Shown here one piece after another: positions 8,880-16,904 of a stretch of DNA of 57,297 bases. The DNA is from Kistimonas scapharcae (GTDB lineage Bacteria; Pseudomonadota; Gammaproteobacteria; Pseudomonadales; Endozoicomonadaceae): positions 1 through 57,297 of the forward strand of contig NZ_BAABFL010000065.1 of NCBI RefSeq assembly GCF_039540975.1, given 5' to 3'. A program made the position numbers and the translations under genes. The stretch's first letter is position 1. Each line of letters opens with the position of its first letter. The notes under the pieces are model-generated. The model was given only the letters and a program-made list of their open reading frames with translations. It was not told the DNA's origin and made no database searches.

Positions 8880-9077
8880 TCATAGTTTTGGACTGGACTT
8901 CTCGATAGCTGTTTCCAGTTCTATGATTTTTTGAGCCAGACGATCGGGGTCTATCGATAACTCTCCATTAGCAATAGCTAGACGAACTTCCTCGACGAGG
9001 CTCCAGTCAATACCAGGTTCAGACGCTACATTGGGTTTTAATGACCCTTCAGGATGTGACGTGTTGGATTTTGACAT
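8880..9077 (-). CDS. Short FlgM-like anti-sigma-28 protein
   Basis: A 65-residue protein whose residues 22-58 (IDWSLVEEVRLAIANGELS, then IDPDRLAQKIIE) match the C-terminal, FliA-binding half of FlgM, including the VeavrlAIanGel.iDp.riA pattern. FlgM holds the flagellar sigma factor inactive until it is secreted through the hook-basal body. Family members are usually about 90-105 residues; this one lacks most of the disordered N-terminal half. No flagellar gene (flgA, flgN) is nearby, which is unusual, so it may be an orphan regulator acting on another sigma-28-like factor or a remnant. It converges with recJ, 28 bp from its stop. Confidence 0.65.
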   Translation of the reverse strand: MSKSNTSHPEGSLKPNVASEPGIDWSLVEEVRLAIANGELSIDPDRLAQKIIELETAIEKSSPKL

Positions 9078-9268
9078 GATTTAAAGACTCAGGGGATGGG
9101 TTTTATGATCAGCCTGATGCTTGTCATTGGATCTCTCTCGCGATCAAGCAGTAATCACTATGCTAATCACAAATGAATCAAATTTTCCAGCTATGCTGTT
9201 GGGGGTTAAAGCTGCCAATGTATTTGAGCAGATATACTGACAATCTTAAGTTATAGGGGCGGTGTGGG

Positions 9269-9826
9269 TTATGTATGAGGCAGGCTAGAGGGGTGTCTCT
9301 GCGGAGTCTGTTGAAACTCAAATGCTTGGATTAATTGCTGCGACCACGCATCCAAGCGCTGCTCGGTCAGGTTGAATTGCTGGTCTTCATCAATGGCGAG
9401 TCCAACAAAATGGCTGCCGTCCGGTGTCAGTGCCTTGGACTCCTCAAAGTCGTACCCTTCTGTTGGCCAGAAACCAATGACAGTCGCTCCCTGTGCCACG
9501 ATGACGTCATAAAGCAGTCCCATGGCATCAAGGAAATAGTCACCGAAACCGAACTGATCACCCAGGCCAAAGAGCGCCACGGTCTTGTGGGAGAAGTCTA
9601 AAGCTTCCAGGCTGGGCCAGAAGTTTTCCCAGTTCTCCTGTATGCCGCCAAAATCCCAGGTGGGGATCCCCAGAATCAGTTTGTCATAGCGATCCATATC
9701 ATCCGGACCGGCTTCGGCAATGTTGTATAAATCGATTTCTGCACTGGTCAGTCGTTCTGCCAGTTTGCGGGCGATCACTTCCGTATTGCCGGTATCACTA
9801 CCAAAGAAAAGTCCTATTTTAGACAC
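9269..9826 (-). CDS. Flavodoxin (long-chain)
   Basis: An FMN electron carrier that replaces ferredoxin when iron is scarce. It has 185 residues. The phosphate-binding loop is FGSDTGNTE (8-16), with flavin-ring loops PTWDFGGIQENW and GLGDQFGFGDYF, the latter region holding the insertion of long-chain flavodoxins. The start is GTG 9826, giving MSKIGLFFGS. It lies 83 bp downstream of fumC on the same strand and is probably the last gene of the operon started at the Fur-box promoter upstream of the FagA-like gene. Its own extra promoter cannot be excluded. It is similar to FldA/FldB, and the assignment between them is open. Confidence 0.9.
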   Translation of the reverse strand: MSKIGLFFGSDTGNTEVIARKLAERLTSAEIDLYNIAEAGPDDMDRYDKLILGIPTWDFGGIQENWENFWPSLEALDFSHKTVALFGLGDQFGFGDYFLDAMGLLYDVIVAQGATVIGFWPTEGYDFEESKALTPDGSHFVGLAIDEDQQFNLTEQRLDAWSQQLIQAFEFQQTPQRHPSSLPHT

Positions 9827-9909
9827 GTGTTGTACACCTTTAGAGCAAAAGCTATCACAAAAAACAACTGTCAGCGCCTTGTGGGCAGGGGGAAAACAGG
9901 TATGTTGTA

Positions 9910-11319
9910 TTAATCCGGTATGCCGCCCTCGGTCAGATTGGCAGGATTCAGAAGATGTTGCAGTTCCTCGCGGGTGAAATCGGTTTCCTGTTCTGCAACA
10001 TCGATAATTGGGCGGCTTTCCTTATAGGCTTTTTTGGCGATTTCCGCTGCTTTCAGATAGCCAATTTTTGAATTGAGTGCTGTGACCAGTATAGGATTTA
10101 GCGCCAATGCCTGATTGAGATTGTCCTGGTTAACACTAAACGTAGTGATTGCCCGGTCTGCCAGCAGCGTGGAGCTGTTGGTCAACAGGTCGATGCTTTG
10201 CAGCAGGTTGTATGCAATAACTGGCAGCATGACATTCAACTGGAAGTTTCCGGACTGACCGGCAAGGGTGATGGTGGTGTCATTGCCTATCACCTGTGCA
10301 GCGACCATGGCGACGGCTTCAGGAATTACCGGGTTCACTTTTCCGGGCATGATCGATGAACCGGGTTGTAATGCTTCCAGTGCAATTTCGCTAAGTCCGG
10401 CCAGTGGGCCAGAATTCATCCATCGCAAATCATTACTGATTTTCATCAGTGCGGTCGCCAGCGTTTTCATGTGGCCTGACAGTGTGACAGCCGCATCCTG
10501 TCCAGAGAGGCTGGCAAAGCATTGTCGGGATGGAGAGAAGGTCATACCGGTTTTGCTGGTCAGTGTCTGGGCAAAGTGTTTTGCAAAGTCCGGATGCGCA
10601 TTGATGCCACTGCCAACCGCTGTACCGCCCTGCGCCAGTCGGTGCAGGGCGGGTCTCGCTGTTTCGATCATTTCACGTGCATGAAGGATTTGATCGGCCC
10701 AGCCATTCAGTTCCTGGCTCATTCTGATGGGCATGGCATCCATTAAATGGGTGCGGCCGGTTTTTATGATTTGATCAACGCTGTCAGCTTTGCCTCGAAT
10801 AATGGCTTCCAGATGTTTCAGCGCTGGCAGTAATGATGCTTCCAGCCCCAGGGCGGCACTGAGATGAATGGCTGTTGGTATGACATCGTTGCTACTTTGG
10901 CTCATGTTGACATGGTCGTTGGGGCTGACAGGTTCCCCGAGTATGTCGGATGCCAGGTGGGCAATCACTTCATTGGCGTTCATGTTGCTGCTGGTGCCTG
11001 AACCGGTCTGGAATACATCGACGGGGAAATGCTGGCTCCATGCTGGCATCGTGGGTGCTTCCAGCAATTTGGCGCACGCGTTAATGATGGCGTCTGCCCG
11101 TTCGTCATCAAGCAGCTTCAATGCGCGGTTGGTGTCAGCAGCTGTCTGCTTGATAGTAATCAGTGCACGAATAAAGCCATCCGGCATGCGCAGACCACTG
11201 ACAGGGAAGTTGTCGATAGCTCGTTGTGTCTGGGCACCATAGAGTGCATCGGCAGCAACGGTGACATCACCCATGCTGTCAGTTTCTGTGCGGGTGGCTC
11301 CTTTGGATGTGCTTGGCAT
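9910..11319 (-). CDS. fumC: Class II fumarate hydratase
   Basis: Interconverts fumarate and malate in the TCA cycle without an iron-sulfur cluster, so it serves under iron limitation or oxidative stress. It has 469 residues, the family norm. The superfamily signature GSSIMPGKVNP is present, with TGSGTSSNMNANEV and the histidine motif GRTHLMDAMPI. Ribosome binding site AAGGA precedes ATG 11319 (9 nt). The FagA-like gene ends 30 bp upstream and flavodoxin lies downstream. In Pseudomonas the analogous Fur-controlled operon is fagA-fumC-orfX-sodA; here flavodoxin takes the downstream place and no sodA is seen. Confidence 0.96.
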   Translation of the reverse strand: MPSTSKGATRTETDSMGDVTVAADALYGAQTQRAIDNFPVSGLRMPDGFIRALITIKQTAADTNRALKLLDDERADAIINACAKLLEAPTMPAWSQHFPVDVFQTGSGTSSNMNANEVIAHLASDILGEPVSPNDHVNMSQSSNDVIPTAIHLSAALGLEASLLPALKHLEAIIRGKADSVDQIIKTGRTHLMDAMPIRMSQELNGWADQILHAREMIETARPALHRLAQGGTAVGSGINAHPDFAKHFAQTLTSKTGMTFSPSRQCFASLSGQDAAVTLSGHMKTLATALMKISNDLRWMNSGPLAGLSEIALEALQPGSSIMPGKVNPVIPEAVAMVAAQVIGNDTTITLAGQSGNFQLNVMLPVIAYNLLQSIDLLTNSSTLLADRAITTFSVNQDNLNQALALNPILVTALNSKIGYLKAAEIAKKAYKESRPIIDVAEQETDFTREELQHLLNPANLTEGGIPD

Positions 11320-11349
11320 GACCTCGGTTCCTTTGCAGTAGTCACAGGG

Positions 11350-11730
11350 TTAGGGCGAGAAGTAGTGGCTTATCAGCTGCATTTCCCAGTGTAGTTTCCT
11401 GAGGGATGCCTTACCTCTGGGCTGGCTGCCATAAAAGTGGTTCAGGCAGACCAGGGGGCGATAGAGCCGGTCCAGGCAGTTGGCGCGAAAGACCTTGGGA
11501 CGCAGGGGATCGGCAATCGCATTCACCAGATCATTAAAGACGCTGAACAGCAGGGCCTCCTGTTGAAAGCGTTTTCCCGACTGCTGCAAGGTATCCGCCA
11601 GGGTGATGGCCTGGTCAAGGTAACGATCAATCAGGCCGGGACTGTCGGGGTCAGCCTCCGGGCTTATGAAGTTCTGGCGGGTCTGATTCAGTACCTGCTG
11701 TTGCTCAGCCAGATTGGGAGTTGCTTTCAT
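11350..11730 (-). CDS. Small protein similar to those in Fur-regulated fumC operons (FagA-like)
   Basis: A 126-residue soluble, helical protein with a conserved-looking C-terminal half (ADPLRPKVFRANCLDRLYRP, then HFYG). I associate this pattern with the small proteins (FagA/OrfX type) of the Pseudomonas fagA-fumC-sodA operon, but from memory only; their function is unknown. ATG 11730 is chosen: GAGA lies 8 nt upstream and it leaves room for a leader after the Fur-box promoter at 11759-11790. ATG 11754 lacks a ribosome binding site and abuts the operator. It is the first gene of the operon with fumC and flavodoxin. Confidence 0.6.
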   Translation of the reverse strand: MKATPNLAEQQQVLNQTRQNFISPEADPDSPGLIDRYLDQAITLADTLQQSGKRFQQEALLFSVFNDLVNAIADPLRPKVFRANCLDRLYRPLVCLNHFYGSQPRGKASLRKLHWEMQLISHYFSP

Positions 11731-11758
11731 GACGGCAGTCTCACCCAAATGCATTTTG

Positions 11759-11777
11759 TCAAATGATAATCATTCTT
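11759..11777 (-). promoter_or_regulatory. Fur box
   Basis: The 19-bp site contains AATGATAATCATT, the core of the Fur consensus GATAATGATAATCATTATC, with about 14 of 19 positions matching. It sits between the FagA-like gene and prfB and overlaps the -10 and spacer of the promoter reading into fagA-fumC-flavodoxin, the position expected for iron-dependent repression. Confidence 0.8.
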
Positions 11778-11790
11778 ATTTAATATTCAA
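11763..11790 (-). promoter_or_regulatory. Promoter of the FagA-like/fumC/flavodoxin operon
   Basis: On the minus strand TTGAAT (11785-11790) and TATCAT (11763-11768) are separated by 16 nt. The Fur box covers the -10 and spacer. This predicts transcription under iron starvation. Confidence 0.5.
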
Positions 11791-11901
11791 GTTGTTATAA
11801 CTGCAAGAAACGGTCGAGGTGAGTGTATTTTGTCCTGACATGCAATCTGGTAAAGTTACCGGCTTTGTCTCAGTAACCAGATTCAGCGCGGAATTACAGC
11901 A

Positions 11902-12997
11902 ATGGAAGTCAATCCCATCGTGAATACCATCAAAGATATGACCGAGCGCACCACTGTGCTCAGGGGGTATCTTTGACTACGCCAACAAGAAAGACCGGTT
12001 GGTAGAAGTTGAAAGAGAGCTGGAAGACCCGGCGGTCTGGAATAATCCGGAAAATGCTCAGGCGCTGGGGCGTGAGCGCTCTCAGTTGGAAGGGGTCGTA
12101 CGCACTATTGAAGATCTGACCCAGGGTCTGATTGATGCTCAGGAACTGCTGGATATGGCGGTTGAAGAGGGCGACAGCGATGGTGTTGAAGAGATCGTCG
12201 TTGAGCTGGAAAGCCTGGGGCATCATCTGGAACAGCTGGAATTCCGCCGCATGTTTTCCGGTGAGATGGATCCGAATAACGCGTACCTGGATATCCAGGC
12301 GGGTTCCGGTGGTACTGAAGCCCAGGACTGGGCCAACATCCTGTTGCGTATGTACCTGCGCTGGGGTGAGAAACGTGGTTTCAAAACAGAAATTATTGAA
12401 GTCTCTGCCGGTGAAGTGGCGGGCATCAAGTCCGCGACCGTACAGTTTACCGGTGAGTATGCCTTTGGCTGGCTGAGAACCGAAACCGGTGTTCATCGTC
12501 TTGTGCGTAAATCGCCGTTTGATTCCGGTAATCGCCGACATACGTCGTTTTCATCGGTGTTTGTGTCTCCGGAAATTGATGACAATATCGAGATTGAAAT
12601 CAACCCGGCAGACCTGCGGGTGGATACCTACCGTTCCAGTGGTGCGGGTGGTCAGCACGTTAACACCACGGATTCGGCAATCCGTATTACCCATATGCCG
12701 TCGGGTATTGTCGTACAGTGTCAGAACCAGCGTTCACAGCACCAGAACCGCGATAAGGCCATGCAGCAGTTGAAGGCCAAGCTGTACGAACTGGAGATGC
12801 AGAAGCGTACGGCGGATCAGCAGGCTCTGGAAGACAGTAAGTCTGATATCGGCTGGGGCAGCCAGATCCGTTCCTATGTATTGGATTCTTCACGCATCAA
12901 AGATTTGCGTACGGGCGTGGAAACCAGTAACTGTAATGCGGTACTGGATGGTGATCTGGACAAGTTTATCGAGGCCAGTTTGAAACAGGGACTTTAA
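11902..12997 (+). CDS. prfB: Peptide chain release factor 2 (programmed +1 frameshift)
   Basis: Terminates translation at UGA and UAA. The gene starts at ATG 11902, reads 24 codons to an in-frame TGA at 11974-11976, and continues in the +1 frame to 12997. The class I release-factor motifs are present: the RF2 stop-codon recognition tripeptide SPF (KSPFDSGNRRH) and the peptidyl-hydrolysis motif GGQ (SGAGGQHVN). The full product is about 364 residues, normal for RF2. Annotating only the downstream frame (from 11999) would miss the N-terminus. It is followed by lysS, the standard pair. A perfect 9-bp stem-loop (13059-13079) lies between the two. Confidence 0.96.
11962..11977 (+). promoter_or_regulatory. 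prfB autoregulatory frameshift site
   Basis: The sequence AGG GGG TAT CTT TGA C reproduces the classic E. coli site. It has a Shine-Dalgarno-like AGGGGG, the slippery CTT codon and a UGA followed by C, which is a weak terminator context. Low RF2 slows termination at UGA, favouring the +1 shift and more RF2. Confidence 0.95.
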
Positions 12998-13058
12998 GCG
13001 TCCCCCCGTATATGATCGGGAAAAAATCTGTGCCATCTTCTATCATTGATTCCAATCC

Positions 13059-13079
13059 GGAGCGGGCGAGGCCCGCTCC
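13059..13079. other. GC-rich stem-loop between prfB and lysS
   Basis: GGAGCGGGC (13059-13067) pairs perfectly with GCCCGCTCC (13071-13079) across a GAG loop. No T run follows, so it is not a standard intrinsic terminator. It may stabilise the prfB end or attenuate read-through into lysS. Confidence 0.6.
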
Positions 13080-13105
13080 CTGAGTTTTCAGGACAGCTAC
13101 CAAAC

Positions 13106-14644
13106 ATGTCGAACGAAACCGCTTCCGAGAACAGCGTGACAGAACAACAGGACGAAAACCGCCTGATTGCCATGCGCCGCGAGAAACTGGCTGCTATCCG
13201 GGAAAAGCGTAACGCGTTTCCCAATACCTTCCGCCGCGAGCACTATGCGGGCAAATTGCAGGAAGCGTACAAGGATGCCAGTAAAGACGGTCTGGCTGAG
13301 GCCGGTATCCAGGTAAGCGTCGCTGGTCGTGTCATGCTGAACCGCGGTGCTTTCATGGTGCTGCAGGATATGTCTGGCCGCATCCAGCTATATGTGGATC
13401 GCAAGTCACTGGACGCTGATACGCTGGCCGAGATCAAAACCCTCGATCTGGGTGACTCCATCGGTATTTCCGGCACCCTGCAGCGTTCAGGTAAAGGTGA
13501 TCTTTACGTCAATATTGAGCAGTTCGAACTGCTGTCCAAATCGCTGCGTCCGCTGCCTGAAAAGCACAAGGGTCTGGCTGACATGGAGTTGCGCTATCGC
13601 CAGCGCTATGTTGACCTGATCACCAGCGAGCGTTCCCGTGAAGTGTTCCGTATCCGTTCCAAGCTGGTAGACGGTATTCGCCGTTACCTGGCGGATCGTG
13701 ATTACATGGAAGTGGAAACGCCCATGCTGCAGGTGATTCCCGGTGGTGCGACTGCCCGTCCGTTCATCACCCACCATAACAGCCTGGATATCGATATGTA
13801 CCTCCGTATTGCTCCGGAGCTGTACCTGAAGCGTCTGGTTGTGGGTGGCTTCGAGCGGGTGTTTGAGATCAACCGTAACTTCCGTAACGAAGGTCTGTCC
13901 ACCCGGCATAACCCGGAATTCACCATGCTGGAATTCTACCAGGCCTATGCGGATTACCGTGACCTGATGGATCTGACCGAAGACATGCTGCGTACTCTGG
14001 CGCAGGATATTCTGGGTACCACTACCATCACCAACACGATCTACGACAAGAACGGTGAAGTGGCGGAAACGGTCGAATACGATCTGGGCAAGCCGTTTGT
14101 TCGCATGTCCATGGTGGAATCCATCATGCATTACCGTCCGGAGTTCACCCGTGAGCAGCTGTCAGAACGCGAATCAGCCAAAGCCGTTGCTGAAAGCCTG
14201 GGTATTCAGGTGAAAGAGATCTGGGGTCTGGGCAAGATTCAGACTGAGATCTTCGAAGAAACTGCTGAACATCAGCTTATCCAGCCGACCTTCATCACAG
14301 AATACCCGGCTGAAGTGTCACCGCTGGCGCGTCGTAACGACGATAACCCGCATATTACTGACCGTTTCGAGTTCTTTGTCGGCGGTCGTGAGTTGGCTAA
14401 CGGCTTCTCCGAGTTGAACGATCCTGAAGACCAGCATGAACGCTTCATGCAGCAGGTGCAGGAAAAAGACGCCGGTGATGACGAAGCCATGCATTATGAT
14501 GCAGACTATATTCGGGCGCTGGAATATGGCCTGCCGCCGACGGCAGGTGAAGGTATCGGTATTGACCGTCTGGCTATGCTGTTTACCGACTCCCCCTCTA
14601 TCCGGGATGTGATACTGTTCCCCCATATGCGCCCAGAAGCATAA
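13106..14644 (+). CDS. lysS: Lysyl-tRNA synthetase (class II)
   Basis: Charges tRNA-Lys with lysine. It has 512 residues, the usual length. It holds an N-terminal OB-fold anticodon-binding domain (about residues 65-150), then class II motif 1 (RQRYVDLI region), motif 2 (FRNEGLSTRHNPEFTMLE) and motif 3 (GIGIDRLAMLF). ATG 13106 gives MSNETASEN..., as in E. coli, with AGGACAG upstream; an earlier frame opening at 13046 has no support. It is probably co-transcribed with prfB. Confidence 0.97.
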   Translation: MSNETASENSVTEQQDENRLIAMRREKLAAIREKRNAFPNTFRREHYAGKLQEAYKDASKDGLAEAGIQVSVAGRVMLNRGAFMVLQDMSGRIQLYVDRKSLDADTLAEIKTLDLGDSIGISGTLQRSGKGDLYVNIEQFELLSKSLRPLPEKHKGLADMELRYRQRYVDLITSERSREVFRIRSKLVDGIRRYLADRDYMEVETPMLQVIPGGATARPFITHHNSLDIDMYLRIAPELYLKRLVVGGFERVFEINRNFRNEGLSTRHNPEFTMLEFYQAYADYRDLMDLTEDMLRTLAQDILGTTTITNTIYDKNGEVAETVEYDLGKPFVRMSMVESIMHYRPEFTREQLSERESAKAVAESLGIQVKEIWGLGKIQTEIFEETAEHQLIQPTFITEYPAEVSPLARRNDDNPHITDRFEFFVGGRELANGFSELNDPEDQHERFMQQVQEKDAGDDEAMHYDADYIRALEYGLPPTAGEGIGIDRLAMLFTDSPSIRDVILFPHMRPEA

Positions 14645-14737
14645 GACCGACTGGCCGGTGCTTGTCACCGGTCAACCCGAAGGACTGGCGGGTCAGGGAC
14701 TGGCCGTGGCAAACCTGGAAAAATCAAGGCATTCCTT

Positions 14738-15442
14738 ATGGAAGCGATCAAAGAAACACCACAATTGGTGGAAGGCCTGACCTACAAGGGCCGGAAAACC
14801 AGTAGAGCCGGCAGTGAACAGCGGCGACGGGCTATTCTTGAGGCGGCGCTTCGAATCGTCGTGCGGGATGGTGTTCGAGGTGTGCGACACCGTGCGGTTG
14901 CTAAGGAGGCGGATGTTCCTTTGTCTGCTACTACTTATTACTTCAAGGATATTTCGGATCTCATTACCGACACATTTACGCTATTTGTCGAAATGGGCGC
15001 TGAGAAGTTCCGCTCCTACTGGGAAGATTCACACCGTACGCTCCAAAATACCATGGCGCACATTTCGGATTCTGCCGAATCCGGTCAACACCTGATTAAT
15101 GCCATGACGGATCTGGCGGTTGCTTATGTGTTGAATCAGCTGCGTCAGCATCGGGATTATCTGATGGCAGAGCAGGCATTTAAACTGGAATGTTTGCGTA
15201 ATGAAAACCTGCGACCGATTGCCTTCAAGCATCAACAATATCTGTTGAATGATCTTGTGGCATTTTTCAAGCAGGCAGGTTCAGATAATGCAGAGATGGA
15301 TGCCCGTTTGATGTTCACGGCGATTATGACCGTGGAGTATGAAGGCTTGCTGCAGAATCCGGATCATCTGGATGAAACCGTTATTCGTGGCTACCTGCAT
15401 CGGCAGATTGAGCTCATGTTGAATCATGTCGTATTGCGCTGA
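14738..15442 (+). CDS. TetR-family transcriptional regulator
   Basis: A 234-residue regulator. The N-terminal helix-turn-helix spans about residues 26-72 (RRAILEAALRIVVRDGVRG, then HRAVAKEADVPLSATTYYF), followed by a C-terminal ligand-binding domain of unknown effector. A TetR gene immediately downstream of lysS also occurs in Pseudomonas, so this is a conserved neighbour. About 93 bp separate it from lysS; that gap holds a GC-rich inverted repeat without a T run. Confidence 0.85.
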   Translation: MEAIKETPQLVEGLTYKGRKTSRAGSEQRRRAILEAALRIVVRDGVRGVRHRAVAKEADVPLSATTYYFKDISDLITDTFTLFVEMGAEKFRSYWEDSHRTLQNTMAHISDSAESGQHLINAMTDLAVAYVLNQLRQHRDYLMAEQAFKLECLRNENLRPIAFKHQQYLLNDLVAFFKQAGSDNAEMDARLMFTAIMTVEYEGLLQNPDHLDETVIRGYLHRQIELMLNHVVLR

Positions 15443-15566
15443 TTGAAGCGCATGCTGTTACCGTATTCGCAGAGGCATTCATTCTCGCGTGTCTTTGCGA
15501 ATGCGGTTTCCTTCACCCCCTGCCCCTGTAATAGAATGCCCGCAAAGACTGATAGAGCGGGAAATC

Positions 15567-15878
15567 ATGAAGCTAAATCACCAGACCCAGTTGCTTGCCG
15601 TTGCCATCGTTACGCTGATAGCAACTGTCTTTGTGCTGCATTATTACGGTTATCTTCGCCACTCCAATGAAGCTGATGCAATTTATATGGCGGAATTCAG
15701 CTTGATAGCGAATGTGCCTGGTCAGGATCAGTATGTTTCCCATATCCCTGCCAAAAAACGAGCGCGTTGTGTAGACCATTATCTGGTGTTGGAATCTACA
15801 GAAAGGGCAGGTGCAGCAGGGTTGTTGGTTGACAAAAAGCAGCGCCCTGTTCGTTGTGAATTTACTGAGGAGCGTTAA
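15567..15878 (+). CDS. Small membrane-anchored hypothetical protein
   Basis: 103 residues with one N-terminal membrane segment (about 9-27, LLAVAIVTLIATVFVLHYYG) and a periplasmic-looking remainder with two cysteines. I do not recognise the family. ATG 15567 has GAGCGGGA upstream and places the hydrophobic segment near the N-terminus; an earlier start at 15489 adds 26 residues with no support. It ends 2 bp before ung and is probably co-transcribed with it. Confidence 0.6.
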   Translation: MKLNHQTQLLAVAIVTLIATVFVLHYYGYLRHSNEADAIYMAEFSLIANVPGQDQYVSHIPAKKRARCVDHYLVLESTERAGAAGLLVDKKQRPVRCEFTEER

Positions 15879-15880
15879 TC

Positions 15881-16615
15881 ATGCCTGGCGTTGTTCTTGA
15901 AGAAAGCTGGAAGGAGCGTCTCAGCGGGGAGTTTTCCAAGGATTACATGTGTAATCTCAAAACCTTTCTTTTGGGACAAAAGCAAGCCGGTAAGTGTATC
16001 TATCCGAAAGGCAGTGAATACTTCCGTGCGCTGGATCTCACTCCTTTTGATCAAGTTAAAGTCGTGATTCTTGGTCAGGATCCTTATCATGGCCCGGGGC
16101 AGGCACACGGGTTGTGTTTTTCGGTCAGACCGGAGGTGCAGGCTCCTCCTTCCTTGGTGAACATGTATAAGGAACTGCAAAGTGACCTGGGTATACCGCC
16201 AGCTAACCACGGTTTTCTCGAGCATTGGGCAAAGCAGGGCATATTGTTACTTAACAGTGTACTGACGGTTGAACATAAACAGGCGGCGTCACATCAGGGG
16301 CGGGGTTGGGAGCAGTTTACCGACCGAATTGTGGCTGAGTTGAATGAGAAGAGGGAGAATCTGGTCTTTATCCTGTGGGGTTCGTATGCTCAGAAAAAGG
16401 GGGCATTCATTGATCAGCAGCGACATAGGGTGATCAAGTCAGCCCATCCTTCGCCACTGTCTGCATACCGGGGTTTTTTTGGCAGCCGCCCTTTTTCCAA
16501 AACGAATGAATACCTGATTGCCCATGGCATAGAGCCGATCGATTGGCAGTTGCCGGATGTGAGTGGATTAAGCGGCAGTCAGCCGATGTTTGAAGAGATG
16601 GGTGGTCAGATCTGA
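15881..16615 (+). CDS. ung: Uracil-DNA glycosylase (family 1)
   Basis: Removes uracil from DNA at the start of base excision repair. It has 244 residues. The water-activating motif GQDPYH is at residues 65-70 (catalytic Asp67) and the minor-groove motif HPSPLS at 189-194. It also carries the uracil-binding LLLNSVLTV stretch. The last ten bases overlap the 3' end of a convergent minus-strand gene. In Pseudomonas ung lies near an enoyl-CoA hydratase-family gene; here the minus-strand DUF1521 cassette sits between them. Confidence 0.96.
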   Translation: MPGVVLEESWKERLSGEFSKDYMCNLKTFLLGQKQAGKCIYPKGSEYFRALDLTPFDQVKVVILGQDPYHGPGQAHGLCFSVRPEVQAPPSLVNMYKELQSDLGIPPANHGFLEHWAKQGILLLNSVLTVEHKQAASHQGRGWEQFTDRIVAELNEKRENLVFILWGSYAQKKGAFIDQQRHRVIKSAHPSPLSAYRGFFGSRPFSKTNEYLIAHGIEPIDWQLPDVSGLSGSQPMFEEMGGQI

Positions 16616-16902
16616 AGCTTATTCTTCATGGCCCGCGCCATTTTGCTGCGCTTTTTCTGTTTTTTACGGTTCTTCTTGCTGGTGGAAGGCGTCGTTGAAC
16701 CCAGTTGTTGAAGCTCTTTTTCCGCTTCATTACGCTTTTCAGCGGATTCCGGAATCTGCTCCATAAAAGCCTTGCCTGCGCCTTGCTCCAGGCCTAGCTC
16801 CTGGCGCAGGGCATCCAGTTGTTTGAGTTGGTCTTCAACGTTGTTAACGAGCTTGTTGTTCTCGTAAATTGCGTTATGGAGGTTTTCGTCTTCAGTCGCC
16901 AT
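16606..16902 (-). CDS. Small basic coiled-coil protein, DUF1521 cassette
   Basis: 98 residues, no family recognised. The N-terminal 60 residues are strongly helical with heptad-like spacing (NNVEDQLKQLDALRQELGL). The C-terminus is a dense Lys/Arg block (KKNRKKQKKRSKMARAMKNK). It starts 2 bp after the stop of the DUF1521 gene, indicating translational coupling. By size, charge and coiled-coil content it resembles the helical chaperones that partner type III filament subunits (CesAB, SseA), but this is analogy, not detected homology. The basic tail could equally bind nucleic acid or an acidic partner. Its 3' end overlaps ung. Confidence 0.6.
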   Translation of the reverse strand: MATEDENLHNAIYENNKLVNNVEDQLKQLDALRQELGLEQGAGKAFMEQIPESAEKRNEAEKELQQLGSTTPSTSKKNRKKQKKRSKMARAMKNKLQI

Positions 16903-16904
16903 GA

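Noticed and set aside
11902..11998. In-frame TGA in prfB suggesting a pseudogene
   Set aside because: The stop sits in the canonical RF2 programmed frameshift site and the downstream frame is intact.
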